This document shows positions 46,850 through 59,938 of a stretch of DNA of 64,000 bases, piece after piece. Position 1 is the first letter of the stretch. Each line of letters starts with the position of its first letter. Under the pieces are notes generated by a model that made no database searches, was not told the origin of the DNA, and saw only the letters and a list, made by a program, of their open reading frames with translations. This DNA is from Lycocorax pyrrhopterus obiensis. Taxonomy: Eukaryota; Chordata; Aves; Passeriformes; Paradisaeidae. The position numbers and the translations under genes are program-made. The DNA lies in contig JACSVZ010000004.1 in NCBI GenBank assembly GCA_014706295.1, positions 90,858,547 to 90,922,546 on the forward strand, read 5' to 3'.

Positions 46850-49800
46850 AAACAAAATAATTTACATAGCTTCTTCCTTTGGCTGTTTGCTAGCACGTGT
46901 TCTGCCACACAATTGTTTACTTCCCGCTGCCCTGAAGAGGAATCCCTGTGTTCACAGGGGAGGAACAATATGGCTCAGACAATCAAATCTACAGAACCAT
47001 CCTGCAATAGCTGATCATTCAGGGTGGGACGGATAAGGAGTGAAATTTCACATAAAAATTATGAGGGGGACCAAACAACGGGGCCAAACAAAAATATAAG
47101 ATAATAGAATTCATTAATATCAGATAACATTAATAGAATTCAAAGAACCAAACAACATATTTTATGTCCATTCCAGAGCTCCCACACATCCTTCCTATCT
47201 TTAAAAAGCATGAGGTATCATAAAATCCTTCCATCTCATCTACTGCATACAAGATATCTATCTTCCCACACTGCCATCCAATACAGCTCAGAACTGTGGT
47301 CTTATAAGCCTCAATATAAAATGTGCTGTTCTCTAAATTAAAACTTCGAAAGCATACATTGTGTCTATAGGCTGGCTCACAGTCACAGGGATCATATGTG
47401 CCTGTGCATGTATATGTGAGTGCACGAGACAAGAGTACTGAACCTATTGATTAATTTCTAATTAAAAGAGAAGAGAGTGAAACACTGGGAAAATTCTGAA
47501 GCAACCTGGTATTGTGATATGCAGAAGAATGCAAGCTGCAGTTCATTGGTGTCTCCATAGAAACAAGACATATTGGAGGGTGTAAGACATTGTCAGAGGA
47601 CTAAAAAATTTCAGCTTCAGCAGAAAACAGAAAAGCACCTGAGGGATTTTTTTTTTTTAACCAGGAAAACAAAATTAATTATTCATTTCCTATATGGGAA
47701 GCATCCATTTTTAGATGAGCTACTTAACATATATCAGGATTAATTTATGGAGTGGTTAATCCTATGATTTTCTAATCCATAAAATCTGTAGAAAATGCAT
47801 CGTTACACTTCTAAGTATAACGCCAAAGAGGAATATAAGTAGGCTCTCAATGAATAATTGAAAGCTCTGTTCAATGTGCTGTTAATTCTTGGTACCATTT
47901 TCACACTTGCTTTAGACAGTGCTTATGCATTCATATGAATATTGGCTCATAAGCAGAACCCCTTTTTGGCCGGGGCAAAAGGTGTCCCCAGGAGAATTAA
48001 AGGCACTGGGGAGACATTGCTTCAAGACACTATGCTGTAAACCTGCTCAGCATCCCTCCTACTTCAGATGAACAGAGACTCAAAGTGTGCAGCTGCAGCA
48101 ACTATTTTTAAGAAACTGAACCCACACACAGGATGGATTAAAAAAGGCTCATCTCCATATGCTAAACCTAAAGCTATAGGCAGAGATTTTTTCGTATGTG
48201 ACCAAGAGACCTATGCCAGCTCGTAGCTTCATAGGCTGGGCTACTGTTCCCTGATTTAATGCCCTGAACTGGCTACTGAACCCTCAGGGACAGACTTCCT
48301 ACATGAGAACCAACCCCAAGCCCCCTTAGCTCCTTTCCTAAAGATAGATATTCCTTATCCATGGAGCTCCCCATTACTGAAGGTACCTCTCATCTCCTTT
48401 TCTACTGAAACAAAAGTGCTGTGGAAATTATCAGTTTCCTCATCAAGGCATTTCTGCTCCATTTCCTCAAAAGAGCAGAAATCCTGTCATGCTGCCTCCA
48501 CGGCCTGGCATATAGATGAGGTACTTGTGTTACACAAGGAAACTGAAGTTGAGAACTGCCATTAACTTTTGGCTGGAGGTCCCTGCAGTTTTAGGAGCCT
48601 CTCTTAAGGCTATATTAAGATAGTGCATGTTAAACATCAAAAGAGAAAAGATCCTTCAAGAATAACCAGGCCTTTTCCTGGTGACATAGTGTGCCATGAT
48701 ATCATGGTGATGGTCCAACCCTTCCACAACAACTAACCACTTCAAGGAAGATAAGGATTAAGGAAATGGATGAAAACTATGAGACTTCCCAGCTGCAAAC
48801 AAGACTTAAGGGCTCTTAAAAGATGTATCAATGAGTGGGAAGGAAAGAGAATGTTTAAGTTAAAGTGAAAAGAGTAATTTTGGGTCTTTTTAGTATGCAT
48901 GTCACACATAACCAAGTTCTTTACAGAGCACCCTTGTTAGTAAAAATTTCAGAGGACTCACTGAAGACTAAGTATTATACATATTTTTTATCAGGTATGA
49001 TCTTCATAACAAATATGCAGGTACTAGAGCTCTGCCAGAGGATGCAGACTCATTCTCTAGCTCTCTACAGACTTGCATCAAGATGCATCTAAGATCAGAG
49101 ACAATCCTTCAATTAACAAAGCATGGCATCTTCCAGACAATTGTCAAAATTGACACAAAATAGAAGAATGGCACTATGAGTGATTATGACATGTTCATGT
49201 CCAGCTGTGCCTTTTAGCATATGTGAAAAGATGGAAATTCAGAGAAATGTGAACTGATATGCACTCATTTACACTACAGGTTCTCCAATCTGTGCACCAG
49301 AGCTAAAAGCAGTGAACTTGCGCTTATCTTTCACAAATGCAAAGTGCTGCTTGCACAGAAAAAGTTAAAATTGATGGGTACACATGGAAAAAGAAATTAT
49401 TTTAAAAGAGATACAGAAGATGATGAAAAATAGTTAACACTTCTACTGTTTTTCTAAGAAGGATAAGAATTAAAAAGATAGAATTGTTTTTGGTCTTCTG
49501 AGGACTGTAATGGACCTGTAATTGACTATTGGACTTTGGATAAACAGTAATACCATCCTATACCTTCGCTTATATGTGCCATTCTTGTCCACATCATCAG
49601 TCTTAGGTGATCTTAAGACCATTCCTCACACAAGTAAAATCTACTCTAGGAATAAGAGATACCAACAAAAGCATGTTTTTCTGAAGGACATAATAGTAGG
49701 TTGCTCTTTTAAGGATTTCTTAAACTCCTCTATGTTGCATCTATAAGGGAAAGACAAAAGAGTTATGTAATCTTGAGTAGTCTAGCTTCACATCCTTCAC

Positions 49801-51704
49801 TGCAATCACAACTTCGTGCCTCCTCAATCCTTACAGACACTAACATAAAATGAGGAAAGGATACAATAGTTTGAAGTCTCTTTTCCCCTTTCCTGTACCC
49901 CCTATTCATTTCCCAAAGAAGGCAACAAGAAAGGGAGATGTGCACTATTGTGCTACTTATTAATAAAAGTCAGACTAAAGGGACATTGAGAAATAACACT
50001 CAGAAAGGAAGAGTGCACCACAACACCTGATACACAGGTGCTGATGTATACACCATGATCATGTATTACTGAAAGTCCAGATTAAATTAGATGGAATGGT
50101 GTTGACATATCTCAGGAGAAAATTAGCTATAGCTTACACAAAAAAGTCTTTGTTATATGTCAAGCATGCTTGACACTTATTTTTACATAATACTTTATAG
50201 GAGGCTGTGCAAGCACTGACTAAATGTTTTATTCTGTCATTGTTTATAGGTGGTATTAGATCTAAAGCACACACTTGCATTGCACAGTGATGAAACTTCA
50301 GCAAAATTTTGACATTAGTAATACATACTGAGTTTGCAGTAATGACTCTTACAAGTTGTTTGGTCACAGGAGTATGTTAGACATATGGCAGTGGGGTCGC
50401 AGATGAATGTTTCTAATTGCAGTTCCAGGAACAGCAAGATCAAAGATCTCTGCCAGATCTTCCGTCCCCACAGATGCACACAGACCCAAATTTTCCAGAG
50501 ATTCGATTTATCTGGGTAGCCAAGGCTGTCTGAGTCAGCACAGAATATATGAAGTTTTAGGACAATTACAGAGAAAACACATTGGCCATGCTGGCCGTCA
50601 TAGAATTTTGTCACACGCAGTTATCGGATGTGGAGAAAAAATCATGAATAACTGTTATGAAAGACTGAAGACTACTGCAGAGTGTCCATCATTCAGGTCA
50701 GTGGTTATGGCTGTAGTGCAAGACTGGTGAGTAATGTGTTTAATTTCATACTTTGCCAAAGGCTTCTTCGGGGACATGCAGGAACTGACAGAGCCCCTGC
50801 TTAATTCTCAAAATGAGGATAATGCTCTTTCCTCACTTCAGAGATGTGCTCGGGTGACTGAGGCAGGTTGCTATAGTGTGCAACAGGTTCACATTACTTC
50901 TATATGTATGTATAAACATATATGTGCATATATTTTCTTCAATGGATAACATCAAGGACACAGTGAATTTAGATAACCGTTGCAAGTCCACTCACTTTCC
51001 CAAAATTTGCAGGCAACACATCTTACTTAGAAGGAGAGATGATTTTGTAAATATAAAAGTTTTACAATATATTTCTTGAATCCATCCAGGATTCAACCCA
51101 GTGTAATATCCTTCCCCTAGTTATTTTACACTTTGGCATATACAATATCGATTGTGAGCATATTTAAATGAGTTTGTTTGGGGTTTTGAACATTACATAT
51201 ATGTAATGCAAGTTCCTTTGAACAACTTTACTACTTTCCATAATTAAAATAAAATAAAGCAGAAAAGGAACACATTAATTTTCCTGCCAGAGTTGCATTC
51301 ATCCCTAAGCACTTTGAGCAAGGCACAGCGATGCACAATATGTTGCACAGTAATTCTGCCTGAGTAAAGCTCCTGATATTAAAGAATAACCATGCATCCA
51401 AGAGACAGTCAGCCTTAGGCACAGACAGATTGACACAGCGTGGTGCAACATTTTTGTCCAAAATCTGGAAATGCCTGCTTGTGAAACTTTGGCAAGAGTA
51501 AGTCTGCACCATATGCATCTCCTTGTAAGTTTAATTGTCTGAATACAAGCTATTAGTCTACCTTCAGGAGTTACTTTTCTTAACATCTTCCTCCTTCATT
51601 TGCAGTATTATGGCTAAATGGATATTATTAAGTCAAATACATAAAAGGCAGTCCATGGTAGTTTGCGGCTTTTGACCAAGCCTGAAGCCAGAGCTAATGA
51701 ATAA
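46850..51704. other. Non-coding DNA; possible regulatory stretch near its start
   Basis: No gene was recognised. The stretch 46850-47000 holds a CACGTG E-box (46894-46899), ACAATTGTT and AACAATAT SOX-like sites and a 7-bp inverted repeat (CCCTGTG TT CACAGGG, 46944-46959). The frames 47130-47432 (minus, 100 codons), 50315-50614 (minus), 50407-50730 (plus, 107 codons) and 51231-51518 (minus) were read for domains and none was found. Confidence 0.45.
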
Positions 51705-51727
51705 GATCAATCAATCAATCGATCAAT
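51705..51727. repeat. (ATCA)n microsatellite
   Basis: About five ATCA units follow one another, with one variant where CAATC becomes CGATC. Confidence 0.9.
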
Positions 51728-53640
51728 AAGTGTTTGGTTCTAAACCATATTGGCATTCCACAGGCAGAATTGCTTAAGGCAGAGGTGCCTTTAGTGTGCA
51801 TCACAGCTCTCCAACATCTTGATCTCCTGCCATCACTGCACCATAGTGCAGACCTCCTTCACTTGTATTACTCATTGCTATCCCTTCACACTAGTACATA
51901 TTGGATCTACGCTTGATGAAAAAGGGATATTTTAAAAAAAAATTACTAAAAAGTTGCACTAAAAAACAGTGGTCAGTCCCACTGAAACTGCAGAACAGAT
52001 CTGCAGCAAAATCCAAGATTTCATAGAAGAATTTGAATGTTGCTTACCTAGTGAGTAGCAATAATCAAAAGAGCCTTATATAGATAAATCAAGATACCTA
52101 CAAAGAAAAGGCATTTTCTGAAAACAGGCACAATGTATTTTACATTTTCACCTTGCATTTCAGTGCCACTGCATAAGGAATCACTGTGAATAGCATGGTG
52201 ATGGCTTCTTTACAAGGCATATCTGTATGCCTGCTAAAAAGGATGAGCACTTCATACTGTGTCCTGTGTGAGTCTATGCAGATAATTTAACTTTATTACA
52301 AACTGCACAGACTATACATATCACTTGCATGTATTGTCTACATTATTGTAGTCAGGATAGTCCCAAGATAACAGAATTGCATTTTTTCTGGTGTCTAACT
52401 TCCTTTTGATATTATGCAGTTTTCTTGGATATTTACTTTGGGCTTAGTTTCATAAAAAACATCATTTAAATAAGCTCACTGTTCATTCGCACATATCCAT
52501 GAGGCTACACAAAGCTACACGTAAACTTTGTGGACTTACACTGGTGTTACTGCCAGAAGACATCTGAAAAACACACAACTGCATAGTTCTACCACTGCTG
52601 TGGGACGTCTTTGAAGATGCGAGCCAATATGTTCTCTGTATATGCACTGTACAGGAAGGAATTTGGCATTGCTATCAAGTTGAAGTCAAAGTAACGTGAA
52701 AGGAATGTAATCTACACCAATATGTAGAGGAGCAATCCACATTCAAGGACATGGTCAAACCTCTGCTTGCAAAGGAGCCGTGATGCCTGGTGCTCCCTTC
52801 CAAGGGGACCTCCCGGAGGACAAGATGCCATGCAGTGCCATGCAAGCAGTCGCACCAGCTGTCTGCCAGTGAGGCATTTCTCCTCAGCCTGAAAGGTGCT
52901 CTCTGTGAGCAACAGGGGCTGGTCCCCTCACTTAGCACTAAGGGAAGATTCCCTCTTGGTGGGCTGAGATGAGGGCACAGGGACACACAGCCTGCTCTGC
53001 TGCCCATTTGCCCTGATTTCTGCTGTGCTGGGTGCTGTACAACCTCTCGTGGGGTGGACCATATCAAAGATGGACAAAAAGAAGGCATGAATGTTATTGC
53101 TCCTACAGATATATCTTTCTCCACATTTAAATGTTTTTGAAGTAGTTGATCCACACTGTCAAACTTGACAACTTTTCTCTACAGTAATACTTTAAAAAGC
53201 ATTTACATTAACTGAAACACTTTGAAATTTATCAAAATATAGATATTTTTGAATACTTCACAAGAAACTGCATTTCTTCCCCTGTAAATTTTCATTGACA
53301 CTTTTAAAAATAAGTGTCATACAGTCTCCAAAAGACACGGAATAAAGTAGATTAGGTTTTAAACAGAAGAAATTTGGCACAACTTTGAAATTTCAGATCA
53401 AGGTGTCATTTTTTAGGCAGGTCTGCCCTACACTCCATCCCTCTCATGAGAAAAGGCAGGATGCCACTGTCCAAGAGCTTACATGATTTAATTTTCTTGT
53501 GGTTCCCCTACACATCATATCTGCACCCCATCCATATGACCCGGGGCTTTGTAAACTGCTGCTCCATACATAATCAGATAAATTACAAACTTTCTGTTTT
53601 AAACATTCTAAGGAAAAAAGCACTGTACAGGGTGTGAGTG
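51728..53640. other. Non-coding DNA with a GC-rich patch at 52750-53060
   Basis: The first kilobase is ordinary AT-rich DNA. The patch 52750-53060 is clearly GC-richer and carries the longest open frame of the window (52675-53154, minus, 159 codons), with overlapping frames on both strands. I recognise no protein family in it. It could be an unrecognised old repeat. From 53160 to 53640 the sequence returns to AT-rich. Confidence 0.45.
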
Positions 53641-54113
53641 CCCAGGCCCCAGCAGCAGCCGGGCTCCATGAGGGGAGGCCGGGCTGCCCCAGCCGGACAC
53701 AGCCGGTTCCAGCCGGATCCAACCACCCACCGCAGGGCGCACCTCAGGGACAGCGTGCGTAAGGAAGGACAAAAACGCTGCACAGAAGGTGGTGAGGAGA
53801 AAATTGGTGAGATAAACCTTCAAAAAACCCCCAAACCAACGCTGTGGGCATGAAGGTGAGAGCAGAGAGGAGGAGGTGCTCCAGGCAGCAAAGCAGAAAT
53901 TCCCCAGCAGCCCATGGAGAGGACCGTGGTGGAGCAGCCACACTGCAGCCTGTGAAGACCCCACGCACAGACAAGTTGGTCATGAAGGGCTACAGCCCAC
54001 GGAAGGACACATCAGGGAAGGCGTGTGTTGGGGAGCGGCAGAGAGGAGCTTTTATAGATGGGCCCCAACCCCTGTTCCCCATCGCCTGCGGTGGCAGAGG
54101 CCAAGGAGTCGGG

Positions 54114-54120
54114 TATAAAG
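54114..54120 (+). promoter_or_regulatory. TATA-like box in the ERVL-type LTR
   Basis: TATAAAG lies about 90 bases before the LTR poly(A) signal, so transcription would start between them. A second TATA-like element (TTTATAG) lies near 54050. Position fits an LTR promoter; activity is unknown. Confidence 0.45.
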
Positions 54121-54208
54121 GAGTAAAGTTGAGCCTGGGAAAAAGGAGAGGGCAGGGGAAAGGAGTTGTTTTCATTTTCTTTGTTTCTCAAACCTATTTT
54201 AAATAGGC

Positions 54209-54214
54209 AATAAA
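54209..54214 (+). promoter_or_regulatory. Poly(A) signal in the ERVL-type LTR
   Basis: AATAAA within GGCAATAAATTAAGTTAATT, the conserved R-region context of this LTR family, about 190 bases from the LTR end. Confidence 0.7.
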
Positions 54215-54400
54215 TTAAGTTAATTTCCCCAGGCTGAATCTGTTTTTCCCATGATGGCAATTGGTAAGTGACCTCCCTGTTTTCGTCTCATTCCATAAAC
54301 CATTTCACCTTAATTCTTACCCCATCCTGCTGAAGCAAGGGAATGAGAGAGTGGCTGGGTGGGCATCTGGCAGCTGACCAAGGTCAGTCAACCCAGCACA

Positions 54401-57400
54401 AGGACTCAGAATCAGAAATACACACTCTTCTGGAAATTAAATCATCACATCAGATATTTTGTTAATGACATAAAAAGCACTGCTTTAAGTCAGTACAGAA
54501 ATAAATCACAGTTGTAAAGGTTTGTATTTATGGCTAACATTAGAGGTTAACAGATGAATGTTTAGCAGTTTCTTCTAACAACAATATTAAAAAAAATTTT
54601 TAAATAGTTCAGTGCTGCTCCTTCTTCTTTCTGCAGGCTGAAAACAGGGAAAGCCTTCATCTGCTTGAGGTCATCTAGAAAAATTTTGATTCCACATAGA
54701 GAAATTAATTCCAACGCTTTGCCTAGACAACTTATTTCAGTATTGGAAGAGGCACATTTAACCCCTACAGTACATCAGTGGCAAGTGAAAGAGCTCCATG
54801 AGCAGAGTACGTGGCAAACAGGCCATTTTATACGAATAAGCAATCTAGTCCAAGCTAACTTAGGGAAATCAAATCAACTCTCCAGACTGTGGTTTAGTTG
54901 CAGAGATGTAAACTTGGAATAATTTAAACTAGTGCCTTAGCAGTTCAAAAGATAATCTGCTTCGTATAAATGCTAAATCACTAACTCCTTCAACAGACTA
55001 GATCTCATATTTTACGAGAAGATGATATATAAACATGTTCTTATTAATCTACATGAATGAAAATAAGGATCTTTCAACTCTCAGTTCAGATTTATGCTAA
55101 GTTCTTGGGCAAGGAGCTTACTTTTCTTTCCTTCCTCAAAAGCTTATGCTGTTTATATTTTACTACCACAATAGACCTGTCCAGTATCTTTTATTCTTTT
55201 CATATACTAGGCTCTTCATTTAATGTTGCCATTACCAGTGAAAGACCACTTTTTGGTTTATTCTTGTTTTAACTTTATAAAAAAATCCTCAGAAAAAGTC
55301 TCCAGCTGATGCAAGATTGCTATAATTCTGATTTGTCCAGGTCTCCTTTGATGCATAAAATATGTGAGGAAAACAATTCAATTTTGGAGCATGTATTTTA
55401 AAACTTTTATTGAGCATTCTCATTAATGTCATGTGTAGCCTGGTTTTGAACTTTTGAAAAAAAGCTAACAGGTTCTCTTGGCATCTTAGTTTACCCCATA
55501 ACCTCATGAATAGAATTTTTAATGGATACTTTTCACAAGTCAGTAGGAGCCAAGGCTTTAGTATTAAATGGTAATGGGTTGAGCAGAAAGAACCATGTTT
55601 ATGTCTTCTAGGTGGACATCTGGGTAATTTTACATCCAGTTTTGTCTACTAGTAAGTATCACATTGATTTGACTAAGAGGACCTATATACTTTTGCTAAA
55701 AACAAATGAAAATCACACAAACTTAATTTTGAAACCAACCTGTGCAATACCAGTTGGATGTCTGAGTCTATTGATTTTGCAGGTTTAGGAAAGGTTTGGT
55801 AGATCCCTACTTTCCTTTACTTGGGCACATTTTTATTCTATTCCCCTCTTATCATATACAACTTCTCTGTAAAAGTGTCCTTCATTTAAAGGGAACAGCT
55901 GCTAGCACAGTAATCACAGTGTCCCCTTCTGTGTTGGAAACTGTAGCTCAGAATCCTGTTCTCAATTCTTACTTTTCTGTTCATGACACATCACAGCTGT
56001 GTGAATAAGACCACTTAAATTTAAGGATAAAAACATTAATTTAATTTTTTTTGAGGAATCTCTATTATTCAATATCCAATATGGTCTTGATCTGTTCACA
56101 GATTTCAATGTCTCTGAAAAAATTTCAACCACATCATCTCTGTCTGAATTCCCATGGAGCAGGGGCGCAGGTGCCATACACACGTGACCAAAAACTGTAC
56201 AGTCCTCCAGCCTGAAATTCCACGAAAATCTCTTTTTTTCATAACCAGCTGACTACCCCTAATTGGATTCTTAATGGCACACTACCTGGAAATTCAAATG
56301 TGGCCTCTTTTGATTTCAGAGTAACCCGTCTGAACACAGACAGTTAAACTGACTTGTAATGACCATTTAACATGAGTGAATACTCTAAAAAGCAAAAAAT
56401 TGTATTACTTCACCCTTAGGGGGTAGGGAGAAAAATATTCATATTGTATTCAGAAAATTGGCACTGCTAAAGGAAAAAAAAACAGAGCAGCTGATCGCCT
56501 CATCTCTCTCTAACTGTTAATAGAATTTGGAACTGAAATCGGTAAAATAGAAATTGTGCCATTAAACTAGCTTTAAAACAATAGTCTTTTGAAATACAGT
56601 TTTAGACATTTGAGTTAATTTTCAGGCCTGTGTGCTACCTGTGCATAGGATTTCTCTTCTTTTCTTCTGATGCAAATGTAGTAGGGCACATGCAGCACCT
56701 TTCAGGCTAGCTGGCTTTCTCAGTGCTTCAAAACTAAAATGAAATTAAGTGTAGAACGTGTTAAAGAGTTGCGCTTTCAAGAACTTCTTTACAATTGCCT
56801 TAAGCCGAATCCCACCAGTTGCAGTGTCTTCAATATATTTTCAGTTTCAAAACCTTAATTTTTGGAAGCTGATGCAAATCTGCATTCTTAATTAGGTCTT
56901 TAAGTCTGCCCACACTTGACTACTGCTGTAAGTTTATGTTTTAAATCTGAAAAAATGAAAAATACACTTGAATGAAAGATTTGAAAGTGAGCATATTAGT
57001 GGCCAGGTTCCCTAAGTGCCTTCTCTGATTTCTGTATACAGTCATTTTCACTGGACTTCTTCAGAGTCTCAGCAAATTGACAGAACAGAATCAGTGGAAA
57101 TGTCTGCCCTTCTGTGAGGATAATTTCCCCTTCCTCAGCATACAAAGAAACATGTATGAACACCATCAGATGTAATTTCTATCAATTTATGTCAGTAGTG
57201 CTTTCCAAATATATCAAAGGGGCAACTTCTGCACTTTTATCTCAAAGAACACAGCCTTCTGCTACCTGGCAAAGTATTGCCATCCATTTTATACAGAGGA
57301 ATGACTTATAAGGAAACTGTATGACCTATTAACAACCAAAAAAGTTTTAAGCGTAATCACATCTTCATCCTTCACTGAGGTGCCTGAAACACTTATCCTG

Positions 57401-58070
57401 CTCTTTTTTCCCCAAATAGCTGTGTAATTTATCATTTTATTATCAATGCTAATAGCACGATCACAAAAGTGAAATAAAAATACCTGAATCAAAGGGATTC
57501 ATCTGGCAAAAAGCCAAAATTACTGTTTTGCTACTTTTCTGAAAAACCATGTATTGGTCCCACAGGGACTGGCTTGCAAAGCAGTGGCATTGCATGAAAC
57601 AGTAAAGACTGAAGTATTTATGAGCCAGCTAAATTGCAGCTATGTGTGAGAGTTAGGGAGATGCTGTTAATTATTCATCTATAAATTAAGAGTGGAAATT
57701 TTAGAATTACTAGTTAACAGTTTTATTCACTTCAGAATCCCATCACTATACAATCGTTATTAGTCAAAAATCCATATTTCACTGATTTTTTTATTTAAAA
57801 TGTAATCAGTCATTGAAAAGGCTTAACTGAGAATTGTGTACCCACGTTTAAATGTGTTAGAACCAGAATTTGGACCAGAATAGGTCTGTCACTAGAGCTC
57901 CAGGCTTGGGCACTGATTGTACTGCGTGTGTGGCCATGGAGCAGGACAATGAGCTGAGTGAGGAAAGGCATCAGGAGGTCTTTAGGGTGCTCCCTGGCTT
58001 TTGTGGCCTGTGCTATCTGGCAGCACCTCAGGGGGCACACATTGCTCTTTCTGGCTCTCTTCTGAAAGAG
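54401..58070. other. Non-coding DNA, possible regulatory stretch at 57600-57790
   Basis: No gene or repeat family was recognised. The stretch 57600-57790 is AT-rich but not low complexity and has several TAAT/ATTA cores (GTTAATTATTCATC, ATAAATTAAG). The minus frame 57810-58223 (137 codons) and the plus frame 57870-58163 overlap the TG-rich repeat and a GC-richer patch; neither has a domain. Confidence 0.45.
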
Positions 58071-58117
58071 CGTGTGTGTGCCTCTGTGTATGTGTGTGTA
58101 TATGTCTGCGTGCATAT
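58071..58117. repeat. Imperfect (TG)n microsatellite
   Basis: CGTGTGTGTGCCTCTGTGTA continues into TGTGTGTGTATATGTCTGCG, an interrupted TG dinucleotide repeat. The Y/V/C-rich and H/T-rich translated stretches on either strand come from it. Confidence 0.9.
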
Positions 58118-59938
58118 GGACAAATGCCTGCCCCTGCTCACACGGTACAGCATTCCTGGGTGAGAACAGGAGCAGGAGACATGAGATCCTAGGAGAACAA
58201 GAGAAATCAGAAGCAAATCTCAAGATTACATTGTTATAAATATATACCTGTTCTTGTTTACTGAAACATAGATGTATCCATAAAGCCCCATGCTCAGATC
58301 AGACACAAGGGATTTAATTCAAAGCAGGAAGTGTCTAGATGGGAAATCTAGGGAATTCTGCCTAGGATGCATGGGAATGATAAGAAGCAGGCACTCACTG
58401 CACAACAGGCACATAAGGGATCCATCGAAGTAGTACCACAGCTAGCTTCAAGGGACACCAAACACCAAAGGCTGTGCTGCCGTGCACAGTCCCAGGAAGG
58501 TCTTAGGTTAGAAAGCAGTTCAAGTTCATACATGTTTTCATCTAGAATGGACCTAACATTTAGATCAGGAAAACTTACCAAGCTTGTTAGTATTTCTTTG
58601 GATGTAGATCTGATTTAAGAGGTTCTTGTTGGAAGTTAGTCTTACTCCTAGTTCCAGATTTTTTTCCTAGATCAACCTAGCTATCACCTGGTGTGCTTTA
58701 AAATGGAACTGTGAAACAGAACATGCAAATAAAATGGAACTACACACACACAGAAAAAAAAGAATATAATTTATAAAAAGGCCTGTTCAGCATGTCTCTG
58801 CATGTTTTTGAAAAAAGAATGTCTTGTCAAAGCCATGGTTTGGAGTGTGGCCACCGAAAAAGCCAAGTCAGCGCAAACAGGCGTACTTTGGGCACAGAGT
58901 GGGAAGGAACAAGTGTCTGTGGCAGGATGTGAACCTCTTCAGATGAATCAGCTAAAGGAATAATGAAATGGTACTACAACTTCAATATGTGGCAGTATGG
59001 TTAAAATATGGAGAGATAAATGCTTAGACGGCAGTTCAGAGCAATAGCCCAAATTAATTGTCTAATTGTAAGGTGTAATTTAAGCTTTAACTAAGTCTAT
59101 GAAAGTGTACGGAGACTACATATTTATGAGAAAGATTCCATTGGCTTCATATAATCAATAAAATCAAGATTCCCTATGAGATTCAGCTATTTAGCCTGTC
59201 ACTCTTTATGACACTATAGTATTATTCCTCTTGGTTTAAGATGTTTTCTCCTTTCAGCTTCTATTATGGCTGCACAAATGGGAAGAAGCCAAATGATTGC
59301 ACTGAGGAAACAGTGAGGCTGAATAGATACAAAATTCTGTCAAACACACAGGGTGAACAGAAAAAATATGTTTTTAATTTCTTTTAGTTCTTGCCTGTTA
59401 CTTCTACCAGAAGTTGGACAGAGGGAAGGGAAATAAATTAGATGCAAGAATAATTGTCCAGATGACAATATCCCACTTAAAGAGTCACTGATAAAATTTA
59501 TAGGGCCAAGAATGCATGAAAAAATGGGATTAAAAATTCATTTCTGCAGAAATGTATAAAATACCTCCTGAGTTCTAGCTATGCTGGTGATATGAATGGT
59601 GAGGGATGTGAGGTTTTGGGGCAGTTTAACCCAGGCCTTTTCTCTAGGAGAGCCAGCACAAAGACAAGCCTTCTAAGAATAAATACCTCCTAGGTGCCTG
59701 ATTCCATTAAAAACAAGAACATCTGAACTGGGCCCACTCCTCAAAGCAATGCCGAACTCACTTCCCCCTCCAACCCCGCAGCAAAATTTCTGTAGGAGAT
59801 GAACTACCTCCATTTGGGTTTCCTTGTCATCACATAGAGAGGAGCAGCCACAGTGAGGGAGTGTGACTGTGACTGTGTGCTGAAGTAACATCTGATCACC
59901 AACACCTGCTTTCCTTTTAGATCCTGGCATCTGAAGTG
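58118..59938. other. Non-coding DNA, nothing assigned
   Basis: No gene was recognised. The frames at 58348-58581 (minus), 58367-58618 (plus) and 59673-59930 (minus) are of chance length. The stretch 59030-59280 is AT-rich with several homeodomain-type cores but no clear structure. Confidence 0.5.

Larger units (their letters stand above)
53641..54400 (+). mobile_element. ERVL-type LTR, plus strand, 5' part missing or diverged
   Basis: Several phrases match, in order, the abundant avian ERVL-type LTR that I know mainly from songbirds. These are AGCCGGACACAGCCGGTTCC (53689-53708), GAGGAGGTGCTCCAGGC, the AGTTGAGCCTGGGAAAAAGG stretch, GGCAATAAATTAAGTTAATT and a terminal GGTCAGTCAACCCAGCACA ending at 54400 with CA. 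In full-length copies the LTR opens with TGTGCTGG, which is not found at the left limit, so the 5' end is truncated or too diverged. It has a TATA-like box (54114-54120) and a poly(A) signal (54209-54214). The GC-rich core contrasts sharply with its surroundings. The overlapping frames (53608-53964 minus, 53844-54206 plus and others) are shadows without retroviral protein content. No primer-binding site or gag/pol sequence follows 54400. Confidence 0.82.

Noticed and set aside
47130..47432. Minus-strand frame of 100 codons with several cysteines
   Set aside because: Cysteine spacing fits no domain I know, there is no splice or promoter context, and the length is expected by chance.
50407..50730. 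Plus-strand frame of 107 codons
   Set aside because: No recognisable domain, and an overlapping minus frame of similar length (50315-50614) indicates composition, not coding.
53844..54206. Plus-strand frame of 120 codons
   Set aside because: It lies inside the ERVL-type LTR, which is non-coding in its family.
57810..58223. Minus-strand frame of 137 codons
   Set aside because: Partly encoded by the TG/CA repeat (HTHIHRGTHT) and without any domain.
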